In this document: one piece after another, positions 47,150-59,300 of the stretch
How the letters are laid out: each line of letters begins with the position of its first letter
Numbering within the stretch: position 1 is the first letter of the stretch
Assembly (NCBI GenBank): GCA_004519485.1
Contig: CP038106.1
Location: forward strand, 62,001 to 126,000
From: Nannochloropsis oceanica
Lineage: Eukaryota > Sar > Eustigmatophyceae > Eustigmatales > Monodopsidaceae
Reading direction: 5' to 3'
Length of the DNA stretch: 64,000 nt
Notes under the pieces: model-generated
What the model was told of the DNA's origin: nothing
Databases searched by the model: none
What the model saw: only the letters and a program-made list of their open reading frames with translations
Translations under genes and position numbers: made by a program

Positions 47150-47797
47150 GGTGTTCGAGACCCTATGCATTGTGTGAGATTGACATGTCTGTGAGCAGGC
47201 GGCTCGAGTGGGCCGAAGGACAGAGGAGAAACGACCCCGTCCTGATAGAGAAGTGAAGGGCCGAGCAAGGCTCGTGCAGGATAGAATGTGACTGATGATA
47301 AGGTTTCATGCATCCACGTGGCTCAGGTCCGCTCAGTGGAGAGGGCTCGGTGTGGCATATCAGTATGCGAGGGCTTTTTTGAAATCGGAGAAACGCCATC
47401 ATCACTGCGTGCGTTGCACGACGGTTTGTGGCCCATTGGCTCTAGAAAGGTTTTGCTCCGCCCGCAAGCCCTTCTGCATTAGTGCCGTGCATGTATTGCA
47501 ATTTTGTGGGGAGATATATGATTGAGCCGATGGACTGGACCTGTAGGTCCTCAGAGCCCTCGGTGGAACGGCCATTGGCTGGGTCGGGAGAAAGGAAAAG
47601 ACTCCTCTCCCCCTCTCCGTCATTTTCCCCAAGTCCATGAGGGCGCTTTCTTCTTTTGGTTCTTTCATGTCTTTAGTGGGTCTCGCTTGTTTTAGATTGC
47701 GTCTCCCTTCCAACTTGCATCATTTTCCTATACATAAGTCTCCAAACATGGATGACTCCTCTGTCATCTGTTCATTTTACAGTCGCGCTCGCCCGTC
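47150..47797. other. Intergenic region
   Basis: Between two minus-strand genes. No coding or structured element was seen. Confidence 0.5.
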
Positions 47798-50700
47798 TCA
47801 ACAACATAACCACCCCTGCCGTTCCATCCGCTCGGCGAGGACCTCCTTAATGACACCCAAAAGCTTGTGTGAATCGATATACACCTTCTTCCACGCGATG
47901 GGGTTGGGGCCGACTTTTTCCTCCACACGGTCAGCAGCAAGGTACCGATAGGCCCGTCCGAGGACACGCGCCAAATTGGAGTAGTCAGGCTGCGAGACAA
48001 TGCCACGAGGGAGGGAGGGAGGAAGAGAGAGAGGGAAGGAGGAAAAGGGAAACACCGTCTGAAAAATCTGCCGACCCTCTACCAAGGCGCCCACTTAAGC
48101 TGTGGGCCGTTTCTTCTTTCTTGCACAGACGTACCTTGCGCGGGTTGAAGCCAATTTCAATGACTGTGGAGAGGACCGGGGGCTGCCAGACCATGTTGGT
48201 CAGGGCAGCACCATGCACACCGATCAAGACAGAGGCGTGCATCACCTTCTGGAATTGCTCCTCCTACGGGGGCGGGGGAGGGAAGGGAGGTGGATGAGAA
48301 GTCATCTTGCGCAGGTTGAAGTCGAAGGGGGCATGAGTAACCGTCGTCTTTCCCTCCCTCCCTCCCTCCCTCCCTCCCTCCTTTTTTCCTTCCCTTCCCA
48401 CCTCCGAAATATCCTCCATCCGCACTGTTTCTACATTCCCCAGCCCCCCTTCCTCTCGTAAAACCCGCATAATCTCCTCAAAGCTGCTGGTGTTGCTGTC
48501 CAGCAAGCAGCGGGTGGAGGCTCGGTCTACCAGGAGAATGTAGGGCTGCTGCGAGGGCTAGAGAAAGGAAGGGTGGGAAGATAGGGAGGGATGGGAGGAG
48601 TTGGATGCTTCTCTGTGTGTGCGTGTGTGTGTGCGTGTTCCCCCCCCCCATTTGTGTGTGCAAAACCACCATATCATTCAACCCCCCCCGCGCCCCAAAG
48701 CGCTCAACCCACCTCAGCCAAGAGCTGTTGCATCTCTCGGTGCCTCAGTGACGGTGGTTCATGGGACGACAGGAGCTGGCGGCGGAAGAAGGCCGACATT
48801 TGGTTCCACCTATGGCATTTGGTGTATGGCATTTGGGGGTCGTACCATATGAGTGTTGATGCGGTGGACCTTGTCATGTTGCTGTGTTAGGTTTGAGCTG
48901 ATCCCTCCGTGCTAGTTGAGGATGAAGAAAGCATTGTTTCGCTTTCCTCCCCTCTACCGTCTTTCCCTCCCTCCCCCTCCCCCTTAGTCCCTCCTTACCT
49001 GGCATCGACGTGCGTGCCGTACGTGACCAGCTGCTTGGTCAGATCGTGCACTTCAGGGAAGAACGAGTGGACGGGGTAGAGCCACCGGCCCCTGGGACGG
49101 ATCCAGAGGTCGTCGAACAGAATGGAGCTAGGGAGGGAGGGAGAAAGGGAGGGAGGGAGGGAGGGAGGGACGGGGTGGAGCCACCTCCCCTCTATTTGAC
49201 AATCTACGCTTCTGCTTCCTTTGTCCCCCCCCCGCTTCCCTCCCTTCCCCCCCCCCTTCCTACCTGTGCGGTCCAAAGTCTTCCGCCCACATCATCGTGC
49301 CCAGGCGACGCATCAAATACGTCCCATATCCTCCGGGTAGCTGTGTAAATTTATCAAAACAGTACCGACGTGAGTAAAATAACGGACTAGTTTTCCATCT
49401 TTCCCCTTTCACCGAATAGCTGACTTGTCGTCCTCCTTCGCTTTTCTCTTCCTTCCATCTCTTCCTTCCTGACTGATCCACTGTAGTGCCCCCTCCTGCC
49501 CTCCTGCCCTCCTGCCCCACCTGATCCTTGGGTTTCGGTTCGAAAAAGGTAATGTGCTCGCCGGCCTCGAGCCCCTGCCGTACCATCCAGGCAAAGATAG
49601 GGAGGACCTAGATAGGTGGGGTAAGACGGAAGGGAGGGAGGGCGGGGACAGGATTATGACACTGACCGACGTGTTCCACAATGCGACGGCTCTCTTGGTG
49701 ACGACAGACTCCTGCCCTTCCCCCTTCCCTCCCTCACTCCCTCGCTCCCAACTTCCTTCCCCCCCTCCCTACCCGGAAGTGGATCATGTGATAGGGGTTG
49801 ACCAGGTCGTTGGAATACCACACAGAGGGCCCCCGCGTGGCGTGCACTGTCTGGGAACGATCGAGGCCGTGGAACTGAGGGAGGGAGGGAGGGAGGGAGG
49901 GAGGGAGGGAGGGAGGGAGGGAAGGGGGAAGGGCAGGAGTCAGAGAGCGTGCGCCTTCCGAGGGGCGAGCGACACTGAGGAAGGCAGAAGACGTCCGAGA
50001 AACCTCTCCCTCCCTTCCGCCCTCCCTCCCTCCCTACCTGGACCAAGTCATCGTACCGGCGATGCGGCACCAAACACAGGGGCTTGTCCTCGTGGAAGTA
50101 ATGCACTCGCTTGATGGAGGCGCTCAAGAACACGTGACGGATGTAACCCCCTCCTTGCTCCTCCCCCGCCCTCCTCCTTGTCCTCTCGCTGCTGCTGCTT
50201 CTTATTCTTGTTTCACCTTCTGCTCTCATTTCTACAGATCTGGTAGTCTTGTTCTCACTCTCGACGGCGGAGGAGAAGGAAGTTGAGAAAGGGAAGGGGG
50301 AGGAGGAGGAGGAGAAGGAGGAGGAGAGGCGGCGGGAGCTTTCCCCCCCTACCCCACTACCGCCTTCCACAAACAGGCAATGGCAGACCAAGGGGTCACA
50401 CCTGGGAGGGACGGAGAAAGAGAGAGAGAGCAAGAAAGGGGATAAGTGGATGAGAGAGGACGAGAAATAGGACGAGTGGGTGAGTGAATGAGGACATTCA
50501 ATTAAGACATTGAGAGAATTTCACCTCATGTAAACGCCATAAAGCGACACCGCTTCCTCCCTCCCTTTTCCCTCTTTCTTCCCTCCCTCCCTCCCTCCCT
50601 TCCTCCCTCCTTTTCCCTTATCTACACACCCGAATCTTCGAGCGAAGGCCGGATCAGCCACCCAGACTGCACGGCCCACCTTGACGAAGTCCTCCTACGG

Positions 50701-51260
50701 TTAAATCGAGAGAGACAGAAACAGCAAGTTACGGAGGAAGAAGAGAAATGTTGTAATTGTGTTGATATTTCCATCGAGGCCAGTCGTTCAGTCGTCCTTA
50801 CCCCCCCGGCCCCCCGTACACAGGCACACCGCTTGTAAGCATGGAAATAGGTCACAGGCGACATAAGGGAAGTTTCTCCTTCATGTGCCTCCTTTTTGTG
50901 CTCCTTTCCCTCTCTCTTCTATTCCACCCCCCTCCCTCTCTCCCTTCTTACCGGCTGGCATCCTCCTGCGAAGGTCGAGAGTCCTTGATTTAATGGTGGA
51001 ATACTTGCCGGCAGATAAGACAGTGGGCTAAACAGCAGAATGGCAACGACAGAGAGGAAGAAGAGGGCGTAGAAACAGGGGGAGGACGACACAGCCAAGC
51101 ACCGTCGAAGGGAAGAGGAGAGAGAGCGTGGGCGGAAAGGATAGATGTGGGGTGCGGCCGTGTGCGAGGCCGAGGCGGAGTTGGTGGTAGAGAGCGGAGC
51201 GTAACGCGTGCTACTAATGCTTGCGTTTCTACCGGGCAGGCGAAAGGGAAAGGAGGCCAT
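47798..51260 (-). CDS. GT61-family (DUF563) glycosyltransferase, type II membrane
   Basis: Eleven exons on the minus strand: 51260-50952, 50694-50630, 50401-50038, 49874-49773, 49607-49521, 49340-49264, 49127-48999, 48809-48713, 48557-48402, 48263-48135 and 47989-47798. They give 568 residues. A single signal anchor near residues 60-85 (CFYALFFLSVVAILLFSPLS) follows a basic tail, as in Golgi type II enzymes. A Ser-rich linker interrupts the stem-like region. The C-terminal catalytic part has the GT61 signature: PYILLVDRAS, then VLIGVHGAALTNMVWQPP and VIEIGFNP. GT61 includes beta-1,2-xylosyltransferase and EGF-specific O-GlcNAc transferase; I cannot tell the donor or acceptor here. The ATG at 51260 is preferred because the frame upstream has no ATG. 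Confidence 0.86.
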
Positions 51261-51645
51261 GTGTGCCAATGTGCGGAAGCCGGGGGTGGGGAGGCTGGCG
51301 TTGATCGGGGAGTGGAGACCAAGGAGTGGACGTCTTCGAGCCCTTTTGGCGGCAGAAGCTTGACCTATGACTTATCTACCCACCTCCTTTTCGTGCCTGT
51401 TGATAATGCGTTGTGTGGTGAGCAATACGAAAAGGGATTAGGGCTGGAGGGCGAACAAGGAGCGAACAAGAAACGACATGAACTAATTAAGCGATCACAT
51501 TCTTTCCTCGCAGACTATTGACATACACAAGGACACATAGACACCCCTCGATACCATACCCACAGAGATTGCACACTCAGGCACCCCGGACGTGGTGAAT
51601 CAACATCGGGCAACCTCCCCATCGACCCTTTCTCATCTACCTCTC

Positions 51646-53019
51646 ATGAGTGCCTCCTCTCCCAGTATCATGGCCCTTCCGCCTCTAGCAACCTCCATCT
51701 ACACTCGACCCTCACTTCTATGCGACGTGGACGATGACGACAGCGAGCAGCAGCGGCCGTCTACCGTGTGGTCTCCCTCAAGCCGTGTCCTCCTTTCTGC
51801 TCCATCCCCTTCCGCTCCTCTCTTTCCGGCTGAGAATCTCCACAATGAGGGACAAGACAACCCATTGGCTTCCTCCATTTCCTCGACGTCTTCTTCTTCT
51901 ACGGCCCCATTTTCCTCTCTTATGGGGCCCTTACCGTCGTTGGACGAATTCTTGCTGGCCGGCGAGGTGGGCGTGGAGGAGGACGGGTGCACAGCGTCGA
52001 AGCTCCACCCGGTCTTCACCTTTGGTGACCCCGACAGAAGCCACCCGAATCCTTACGCCAACCAACACCAACACTCCTCATCCTGCGGTCACCATCACCG
52101 TGGCCACGACAAAGAGGATGAGAATGAGGGAGAGGGGCGATGGGCCGAGGTGTTTGACCTGAACGGATTGGAAGCCGCCCTCCCGCCCGCCCAGCCAGGG
52201 GTCCGAGCCATTGGTCCAGCTGACTACAAGTATCGCCACCCTCCACCACGGGATGAGAGCAGGATGGAGAGAAAGAAGGAGCGGAAGGAGACAGCGGCAG
52301 CAGCAAATAATAGCCAAACGGCACCGAAGCGATCCCATCCCCCGAGGAGAGACGCGGCGGCAGCGGCGGAGGGGGAAGGTGAGGAGGAGGGCGAGGGGGC
52401 CAAAGATCGAGCAGCCCCCACGTCAGCAACAGGAGCTCCCTCCTCCAAGCCTTTACTCCCAGGCTTTCCCTTCGTCGATGGCCCTGCGAAACAAGACCCT
52501 TCCTCTCTGGAGAGCCTCGAGGCGGAGCTGGTGCGGATGCTCGGCCCAGAACAGCGGGAGGCCCTACGCTTGGCATTGGACGATGAGCTGATGAGGACGA
52601 GTATACTGGAGGGAAGGGACGAGGAGAAAAAGATGGAGCCGGGGGAAAAGGAACAGGAGGAGGAGGAGGAGGATGATGAAGAGAAGGGGGAAGAGAGGCA
52701 GGAGGAGTATTTCTGGTTGTCGGAGGAGGAGATGCGGGCGACGGACTTGACGGAGCCGGCGAGGGCCTTCAGCGATGATGGTGAGGATGATGACGAGGAG
52801 AGAGGGATGGAGGGTGAGAAGGAGGAGGTGGACATGTTGCGGGCCGTGGATAGGAGCGTACAGGTGGCGCCAGATTTGCAGGCGCGGGCGATAGGGATGG
52901 GGGGGAAAGGGGAGGAGATGATGAGAAGGGTAAAGGAGGGGATGGAGGCGGCGGTGGCAAGGATGATGCAGGGGCAGGACGAGGAGGAGGGGGAGGAAGA
53001 TGAGTTTTTTCATAGATAA
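51646..53019 (+). CDS. Acidic hypothetical protein
   Basis: One exon, 457 residues from ATG 51646. No family is recognised. The N-terminal 110 residues are Ser/Pro-rich. A His-rich stretch (NQHQHSSSCGHHHRGHD) lies near residue 145. A central segment contains AEVFDLNGLEAALPP and GVRAIGPADYKYRHPPP. The likeliest folded part is SLESLEAELVRMLGPEQREA (about residues 285-305), an amphipathic helix, followed by long Glu/Asp runs to the end. The composition fits a disordered regulatory protein. It starts 386 bp from the divergent GT61 gene and converges with the kinase gene. Confidence 0.65.
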   Translation: MSASSPSIMALPPLATSIYTRPSLLCDVDDDDSEQQRPSTVWSPSSRVLLSAPSPSAPLFPAENLHNEGQDNPLASSISSTSSSSTAPFSSLMGPLPSLDEFLLAGEVGVEEDGCTASKLHPVFTFGDPDRSHPNPYANQHQHSSSCGHHHRGHDKEDENEGEGRWAEVFDLNGLEAALPPAQPGVRAIGPADYKYRHPPPRDESRMERKKERKETAAAANNSQTAPKRSHPPRRDAAAAAEGEGEEEGEGAKDRAAPTSATGAPSSKPLLPGFPFVDGPAKQDPSSLESLEAELVRMLGPEQREALRLALDDELMRTSILEGRDEEKKMEPGEKEQEEEEEDDEEKGEERQEEYFWLSEEEMRATDLTEPARAFSDDGEDDDEERGMEGEKEEVDMLRAVDRSVQVAPDLQARAIGMGGKGEEMMRRVKEGMEAAVARMMQGQDEEEGEEDEFFHR

Positions 53020-53364
53020 GGAGTGACAGACCGATAAAGTTGTATAGGTGTAGCAAGTGAGGAAGGCCAAGAAAGAAGAAAGAAGAGAGAAGAGAGAGGG
53101 GTCAGAAGAGGGAGGGCCCCATGCCAAGTCAAGCAGGTTTGGACTCGTGCATACCTACTGGTAGACTGACTTTTGATTTATATTTCTCTATTGGGTGCCA
53201 AAGAAGGGGAGGGGCGAGAGAACGACAAGCTAAGTACATCATCGATCCTTCCTCCTTCCCCTGCTCCTCTTCTCCTGGCCTTTCATGCTTCCTTCCTTCT
53301 CTTATCCTCCTCCCTTTCCTCTTCATCTTCTAACTCCTTCATCTTCTCCTCCTCCTCCTCCTCC

Positions 53365-54723
53365 TCAATCATCATCATAGTCACTCGAGATACTGACCAC
53401 TCCCAGGCTGACCTTCATAGACGTCCGCTGTGCCTGCATCTTCCCCTCCCTCTCTGCCCCCCTCCCCCACTCTATACCTCTCCCCCCTTCCCCCCCTCCC
53501 CCCCTCCCTCCCTCCTCCTCTTCCTCCGTCATCGTCGTCCGAAAGGCCTTGGTCGATCCCATCAAAGAGGAAGGGGAGGTGCGTGGCGAAGAGGAGGAGG
53601 GGGAAGAAGAGACGTGGAGGGGATGACTCAAAACACGAGCAGCAGTAGGACTCGGGACCCGGCCCGAGGCAGAGAAGCCTTTAATGTCGCCGACGGTTGG
53701 AGATAAGGTACGCCGCTGTTGCTGTTGCTGCTGCTCCTGATAAAAGGTGGGGGAGGTAGCAAAGCTCTCGGGAGAGGCCGAATGGAAGATGGGGGGGGAG
53801 CTCAAGGGGGAGGAAGAGGAGGAGGATGCAATGAAGGAAGCAGGCCGACGCCCAACCAATTTCTTGGCTTCCGCCATCCCTCCTTCCATCTCTCTCCCTC
53901 CTGCACTATCCGGAAGAGGAGGGAGATACCGACCGCTGGGGCTGCGTCTAGCCGAGTCACGGTCAGAGGAAGAAGGAGAGGGAAAGAAGGGGGAGGAGAT
54001 GACGTCGCTTTTATGTCGGTTGTGGTGCTTGCTGAAGGAAGGAGAAGGAAGGAAGGAAGGGGGAGAATGCCCGCTCCGGTGGCGGCCATGGCCGGGGCCC
54101 TCCTCTGGTAGCTTGTTGTGGCTGTTGCTGATGCTGTTGCTGCTGCCATCGAGGGAGAGGGCGAGAAGCTCAGGAATGAAGCTGTCGGAGATGGAGGAAG
54201 ATCCCTTGTGGTGCTGGCTACTGCTGCTGCTGATGTTGGTGCGTGACTGGGTGCGCGAGCGAGAAGGAGGCGACAACACGGTGAAGGCCGAGGAAGAGGG
54301 CGGGGAGGAGGGGTTGGAGGAGGGGGCAACCGAGGAAGGGCGACGATGGTGGTGGTGGGAGGCCTGGACGGGGGATGTGACCCTAACTGAGGTGGGGGAG
54401 AGAGGATCAACATCAAGAGAGAGACGAGATGTGATAGAGAGGGGCAAGGGTGGGAAGAGGGGCAGGCGGTTAGTGCTTCCTTGAAGTAATCCATCGCCCG
54501 ACGAAAATTGGGCAGTGTCTCTGAGAGCTAGAGGATTCTCCTCATTTCTGTTGCCGGGCGCGCCAGTGTGGAGCAGTGTAGGGATGGAATTCCGGGTGGG
54601 CCGCCGTTGACGCGGCAGTTGCTGTTGCTGCTGCTGTTGCTGCATCGGTGGCGAGGAAAACGAAGAAGGGGAGGATAATCCGCCGGTAGGAGAGGTGATC
54701 GATGGGAGGCGCGTACGTTTCTC

Positions 54724-54760
<37 letters not shown>

Positions 54761-55899
54761 GGAGGGTTGGGCTGGTCATCTTTTCCCATGGCTGTGACAG
54801 GTTCCGGAGGAATCGCACTCAAAGATAGAGCCAAGGCAGGGAGCTGCGGTGGGGGAGAGAGAGGTGCAACGGGCACGTCTACGGGAAGTGAGAACCCGAA
54901 GGCGAGACATTTCTCCTGAACGAAGGGAATGCTCAACAGCTGCTTAAGGGAAGGCCGGAGCCCCGAATCTGTGGTCAGGAGGGTGCGGACGAGCTCCCCG
55001 AGATGGGGGCTGAGGTACTTGGAGGAAACAGGCTCGTATTTGCCTTTGATGATTTTGGTCATGAGGGTGATGGGGTTGGAGGCATCGAAGGGCAGGCGGA
55101 GGGTGCAGCACTGGTAGAGGAGCACGCCGAGAGACCAGACGTCAGAGCGTTCATTGTACCGTTTGTTTTGGCAAAGCTCGGGGGAAAGGTAGTAGGGGGT
55201 GCCAACCATGGTAGTGGCAAAGGACGTATTGTTGGTGAGGAGCTTAGCTACTCCCAGGTCGCCGATTTTGACGAATTGTCGGCCGGTGGCCTCGTCTTTG
55301 TGAATGAAGACATTGGCAGCTTTCATGTCCCGGTGGAGGATCTGCCGGGAGTGCAGATGGTGCAGCCCAAGGGCGACTTGGACGAAGATGGCCCATATTT
55401 TGTCTTCGGCTAGGCTGCGGTACTTCTCCTTTTTGAGCTTGTAGATGATGCGTTGGAGGTCCCCGCGGTTGCAGTACTCCATGACGATGTGCAACTCGTC
55501 GTGCTCCACGAAGGAGTCGTAATACTTGACAACGTACGAGGAGGCGATTGATGCGAGAATGTTCACTTCATTCACCGCCTCGGACCGTTCCGAATCCTTT
55601 AAATTCGTCAAAGGCACTGTCTTGATCACGTAAATCTTCCCATCCCGCTTCCGCCGCGCCCGATGCACCACCCCGAAGGCCCCCTTTCCCAGTCGTTCGT
55701 CCACGTCAAAATCCGACAAGGACGAGGGCAAGCGCGACGTGGTCGAAGGGGGTGAAGAACGGGATGGACTACGCTTGTTAATTGACGTCGAGGAGGGTCG
55801 CTGCTGCCGCAAGCTGCCCGCGGCGTCGGCTGTTTCAAGGGCCTCCATGGCCTTGTGGCCTGTCGGGAGCAAAGCCCCGTGGCTGACACAGTTGTCCAT
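53365..55899 (-). CDS. NEK-family serine/threonine kinase
   Basis: One exon, 844 residues. The kinase domain spans about residues 60-330: Gly loop LGKGAFGVV, Lys in KIYVIKTV, catalytic loop HRDMKAANVF, metal motif GDLGVAK (DLG in place of DFG, as in many NEKs), activation segment TTMVGTPYYLSPELCQNKRY, and SDVWSLGVLLYQ. The TPYYLSPE segment and the loop sequence place it with the NIMA-related kinases, which act in cilia and mitosis. Residues 340-844 are disordered, with poly-Gln runs (encoded at 54729-54762, 54617-54645 and 53716-53736) and Ser/Pro-rich stretches, and no recognised domain. All catalytic residues are present, so it should be active. Confidence 0.92.
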
Positions 55900-56333
55900 A
55901 ACTTGTGGAATCTTTGGCTACCTGGGATCTTGCATGTGAAGCCTCCTAATTGTTTGTAGATTTCTGTTTGTGCATGTTGTTGGTGGTGAATGTGGGCCCA
56001 TTCGTCGTGTGAATGAAAGTGTGACAAGCTAGGACGTGTCCTCTGGTTTGATAGCCTCACGTATTTTCCCTCCCGGGATAGCGCCACCCCTGTATGTCGA
56101 CAAGGCATCAAGATATGTATTTCAAGTGACGACGATGGTAAGTGAGAGTGTCCAGGGAACAAGCCAGCTAAAATTCAGAAATTGGTGCTGATGGGGCAGA
56201 CGGCCTCAAGGGAAGAGGACAGGGAAGCGGGGCTTGGTTGAAACGGGAATTCAAATTTAAACAACAAAAACATTAAAAAACACAAAAATATCTCATTGTA
56301 ATTTCTTCGATTGCTTTTATATGCAAATATTTG

Positions 56334-59300
56334 CTATCGGCTTGTCTCGTCTTCCTCGTCAGAGGTATCGTCGTCCTGGACCGCTGAGTGCAACATGGCC
56401 AAAATTTGGTCCAACTTGCCCTGCAGGCCCTCCACGTTGTCCTCCAAGCGCGCCAACCGCGTCCCCACCCCTCCCTCCATCACCCCTCCTCCTTCTTTCC
56501 TCTCCCTCCCCACCGCGTTAAACAACCCCTCAATGTCTTGACTCAATCGTTTTTCGCTGTGTTCTATCTTTTTGTAAATCTGTCTGAGTCGACCACCCCA
56601 CCGATCCGCACCAGCGTCACACACCATGCCGCCGTCAGCCCCGGGCTTGGGCCGGAGAACTTGCACCCACCTTGATGGATGTGGAGGGATGAAACGAAAA
56701 GAGAGAGTTAGATGGAAGCTGATAAATAAAGAGAAAGAGACGCTGGGCGGAGGGAAGGAGGGACCTACCGCGGGAAGAAGCGGGGATCCTGCAGAATGCG
56801 TTGGGGGAGCATGTCTTCAATCTCCAGCACGGAAACGGCCTAGGACAATAAAGAGATGGGATGAAGCAGCATTAAAAAATATACCTGGAATCTGGAATGT
56901 GTCACAACCCCTTCTTCTTTCCCTCTTCCCTCCAATTTTCCTTCCCTCTCTCCCTTTCTGTCCACCTGTTCGTATCTGCCTTGGGCCAGGGCGTTCTCCT
57001 GAACCTTGTCATAGGAGTCTCCCATGAGGGCGATGAGCAGGTTCAGCAAGATAATGGTGCTACACACGCAGTAAAAGAGGTAGATGAGCGAGACCAGGAC
57101 CTTGAAATGGGAGGCGTTGAAGGGCAGGTAGTCCAGGTTACCTGTGGGAGGGAGGGAAAGGAGGTGAGGAGGAGGGAAAGGAGGTGAGGAGGAGGGAAAG
57201 GGCAAAGGAAGACGGGAAGGGAGGTGAGAAGGGCAAAGGAAGACGGCGAGGAAGAAGGAAGGGCGGACGTACTGTTGAGAGCGGCGAAGAGGACGAGGAC
57301 CGTATGGAAGAGGGAGCCGTAGCTGTGCCGAGGACAGGAGTATGGGCCGGAGGATGAAAATGAGGATGTGGAGCGAAAAAGGATCAAGGATTAATGATTT
57401 ATACCGACAAGCCACGGTTAGGCACCCCTCCTTCCCTCCCTACCTCGATCGGATGGGGCTTGTCGTGCCCATGGCGTCTTCGCGCTGAATGTCTTCTTGG
57501 AAGAGGAGGTAAAGGCAATTGCTGAAGCCCATCACAGAGACGGCCAGGACCTTGAGAAGAAGGAGGGAGGGAGGGAGGGAGGGACGGAAGGAATGTGAGG
57601 TTCGCCACGCCCGTGATCCCAACAATCATGTTGGGTGGAAGCAGGCAGAGAAGGAGGGAGGGAGGGAGGGAGGGAGGGAGGGAGGGAGGGAAGGGTTTCA
57701 CGCACCACCAGGAAAAAGCGGGTGTCCTTGACGATCTGCCAGATCATTCGAATCAAGGGCCCAGTCTCCTTAAAACCTCTTAGATAGACAAGGAGCTTGG
57801 CCCACAGCAGCCAGGAGGCGATGGCTGCGGAAGGGGGGGGAGGAAGGGAGGAAGAGAGGGAAGGAGGGAGGGAGGGAGGACAGACATTGTTTTGAGTGCA
57901 TGCGCTTCTTCCTTTCTACCCCCCCTCCCCCCCTCCCTTTCTCTCTCCCCCCCTCCCTCCCTCTCACAGTACCTGAAAGCATGTGATAAACAGTGCGAAT
58001 GCTCTCTTTTTCTCCCTCTCCCTCCCCCAAGAAGAAGCGGAGGAGGATCGAGGCAAAAGTCAGGAGGAGTGTCAGCAGGTCCAGCAGACGGAACCAAGAG
58101 AAGAAGTAGGCGCGGAAGCCCTAAGGGAGGGAGAGAAGGAGAGAATGAAGGAGAGAGAGAGGGAGAGAGAGTCAAGAAGGATGAGGATGATGTAGGTTGG
58201 TCTGACTTTCTCTACCCTCCCTCCCTCCCTCCCCCCCCCCCTACCTGCGCGTGCCACTGCCAGTATTCCTGACATACCAACGGGAAGGCGTTCGCGAGCA
58301 AGAGTCCTTGCCAGACCAGGCCCGCGGTGCGTCTCCAGGGAGCGTTGGAGTGGAGGAGGGGGAGGAGGAGGGCGGAAGCGAGGGAGTAGTTGAGGGCCAG
58401 GAGGAGGGAGAGGGCGAGGAGTCCTGTGTAGATGGGCCGGCCGAAGGCAGTCCTGAGGGCGGGAGGGAGGAAGGGACGGAGGAAGGTTAGAGCTTCATTC
58501 TTGAATTTACAAGAGCACGACGGATGACACTCATTCAATACCCTCCCACCCTCTCACTCCCTCCCTCCCTCCCTCACCATTTGTACTTGAGGATGAGCGA
58601 AGGGGCCTCCAGCTCGAAGATCCACGTCTTGCCCGTGCGCTCGTACAGATCACAGCACAGTCTCAAGAAAGAATCTTCGCCAGAGCTGGGCAGGGAAGGG
58701 GGGAGTGGATGTGAGGACAGCGGAAGGGAGGGAGGGAGGGAGGGAGGGAGGGAGGGAGGGAGGGAGGGGGGGCGGGGTGGGTCGTACCGGAGGGCGGCCG
58801 GGAAAGCGACCAGTGCGGCCTCCACCTCCACACCGCTCGTCTCGGTGATTTCGTGGTACCTGCGGAAGGCGAGGGGGGAAGAAGAGAGAGCGAAATGTGG
58901 ATTATTTTATGGCCGAAGTGCCATTAGTGCTCCCTCCCTCCTTCCCTCCCTCCTTCCCTCCTTCCTTCCCTCCCTTCACCTACACATGCGAAATGTCCGC
59001 ATGGAGCAGATATTTGCTGCTGGCGAGTCGTCTATACCTCCCTTCTCCTCCTCCCCCTCCTCCAGGAGAAGGCAGCATGCCACTGCTCCCCCTCAGCACC
59101 CCCCCCTCTATCCCTCCCTCCCCCTCGCCCTCCCATCTCCGGGGAGACGTCAGGAGCCGCAGCCCCTCCTTAGAAAAGAGCGAGGGTTTCCTTGTCTTGT
59201 TGTTGATGTGCGCGGCCCAGAAGCTGCGGAAAGAGGGAGGGAGGAAGAGAGGGAGGGAGATAGGGAGGGAGGGAGGGAAGAAGGAAGTGAGGGAGGGAGG

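Noticed and set aside
52224-52835. Minus-strand Ser-rich frame opposite the acidic protein gene
   Set aside because: Antisense of Glu/Asp codons reads as Ser/Leu/Phe runs; no independent signal.
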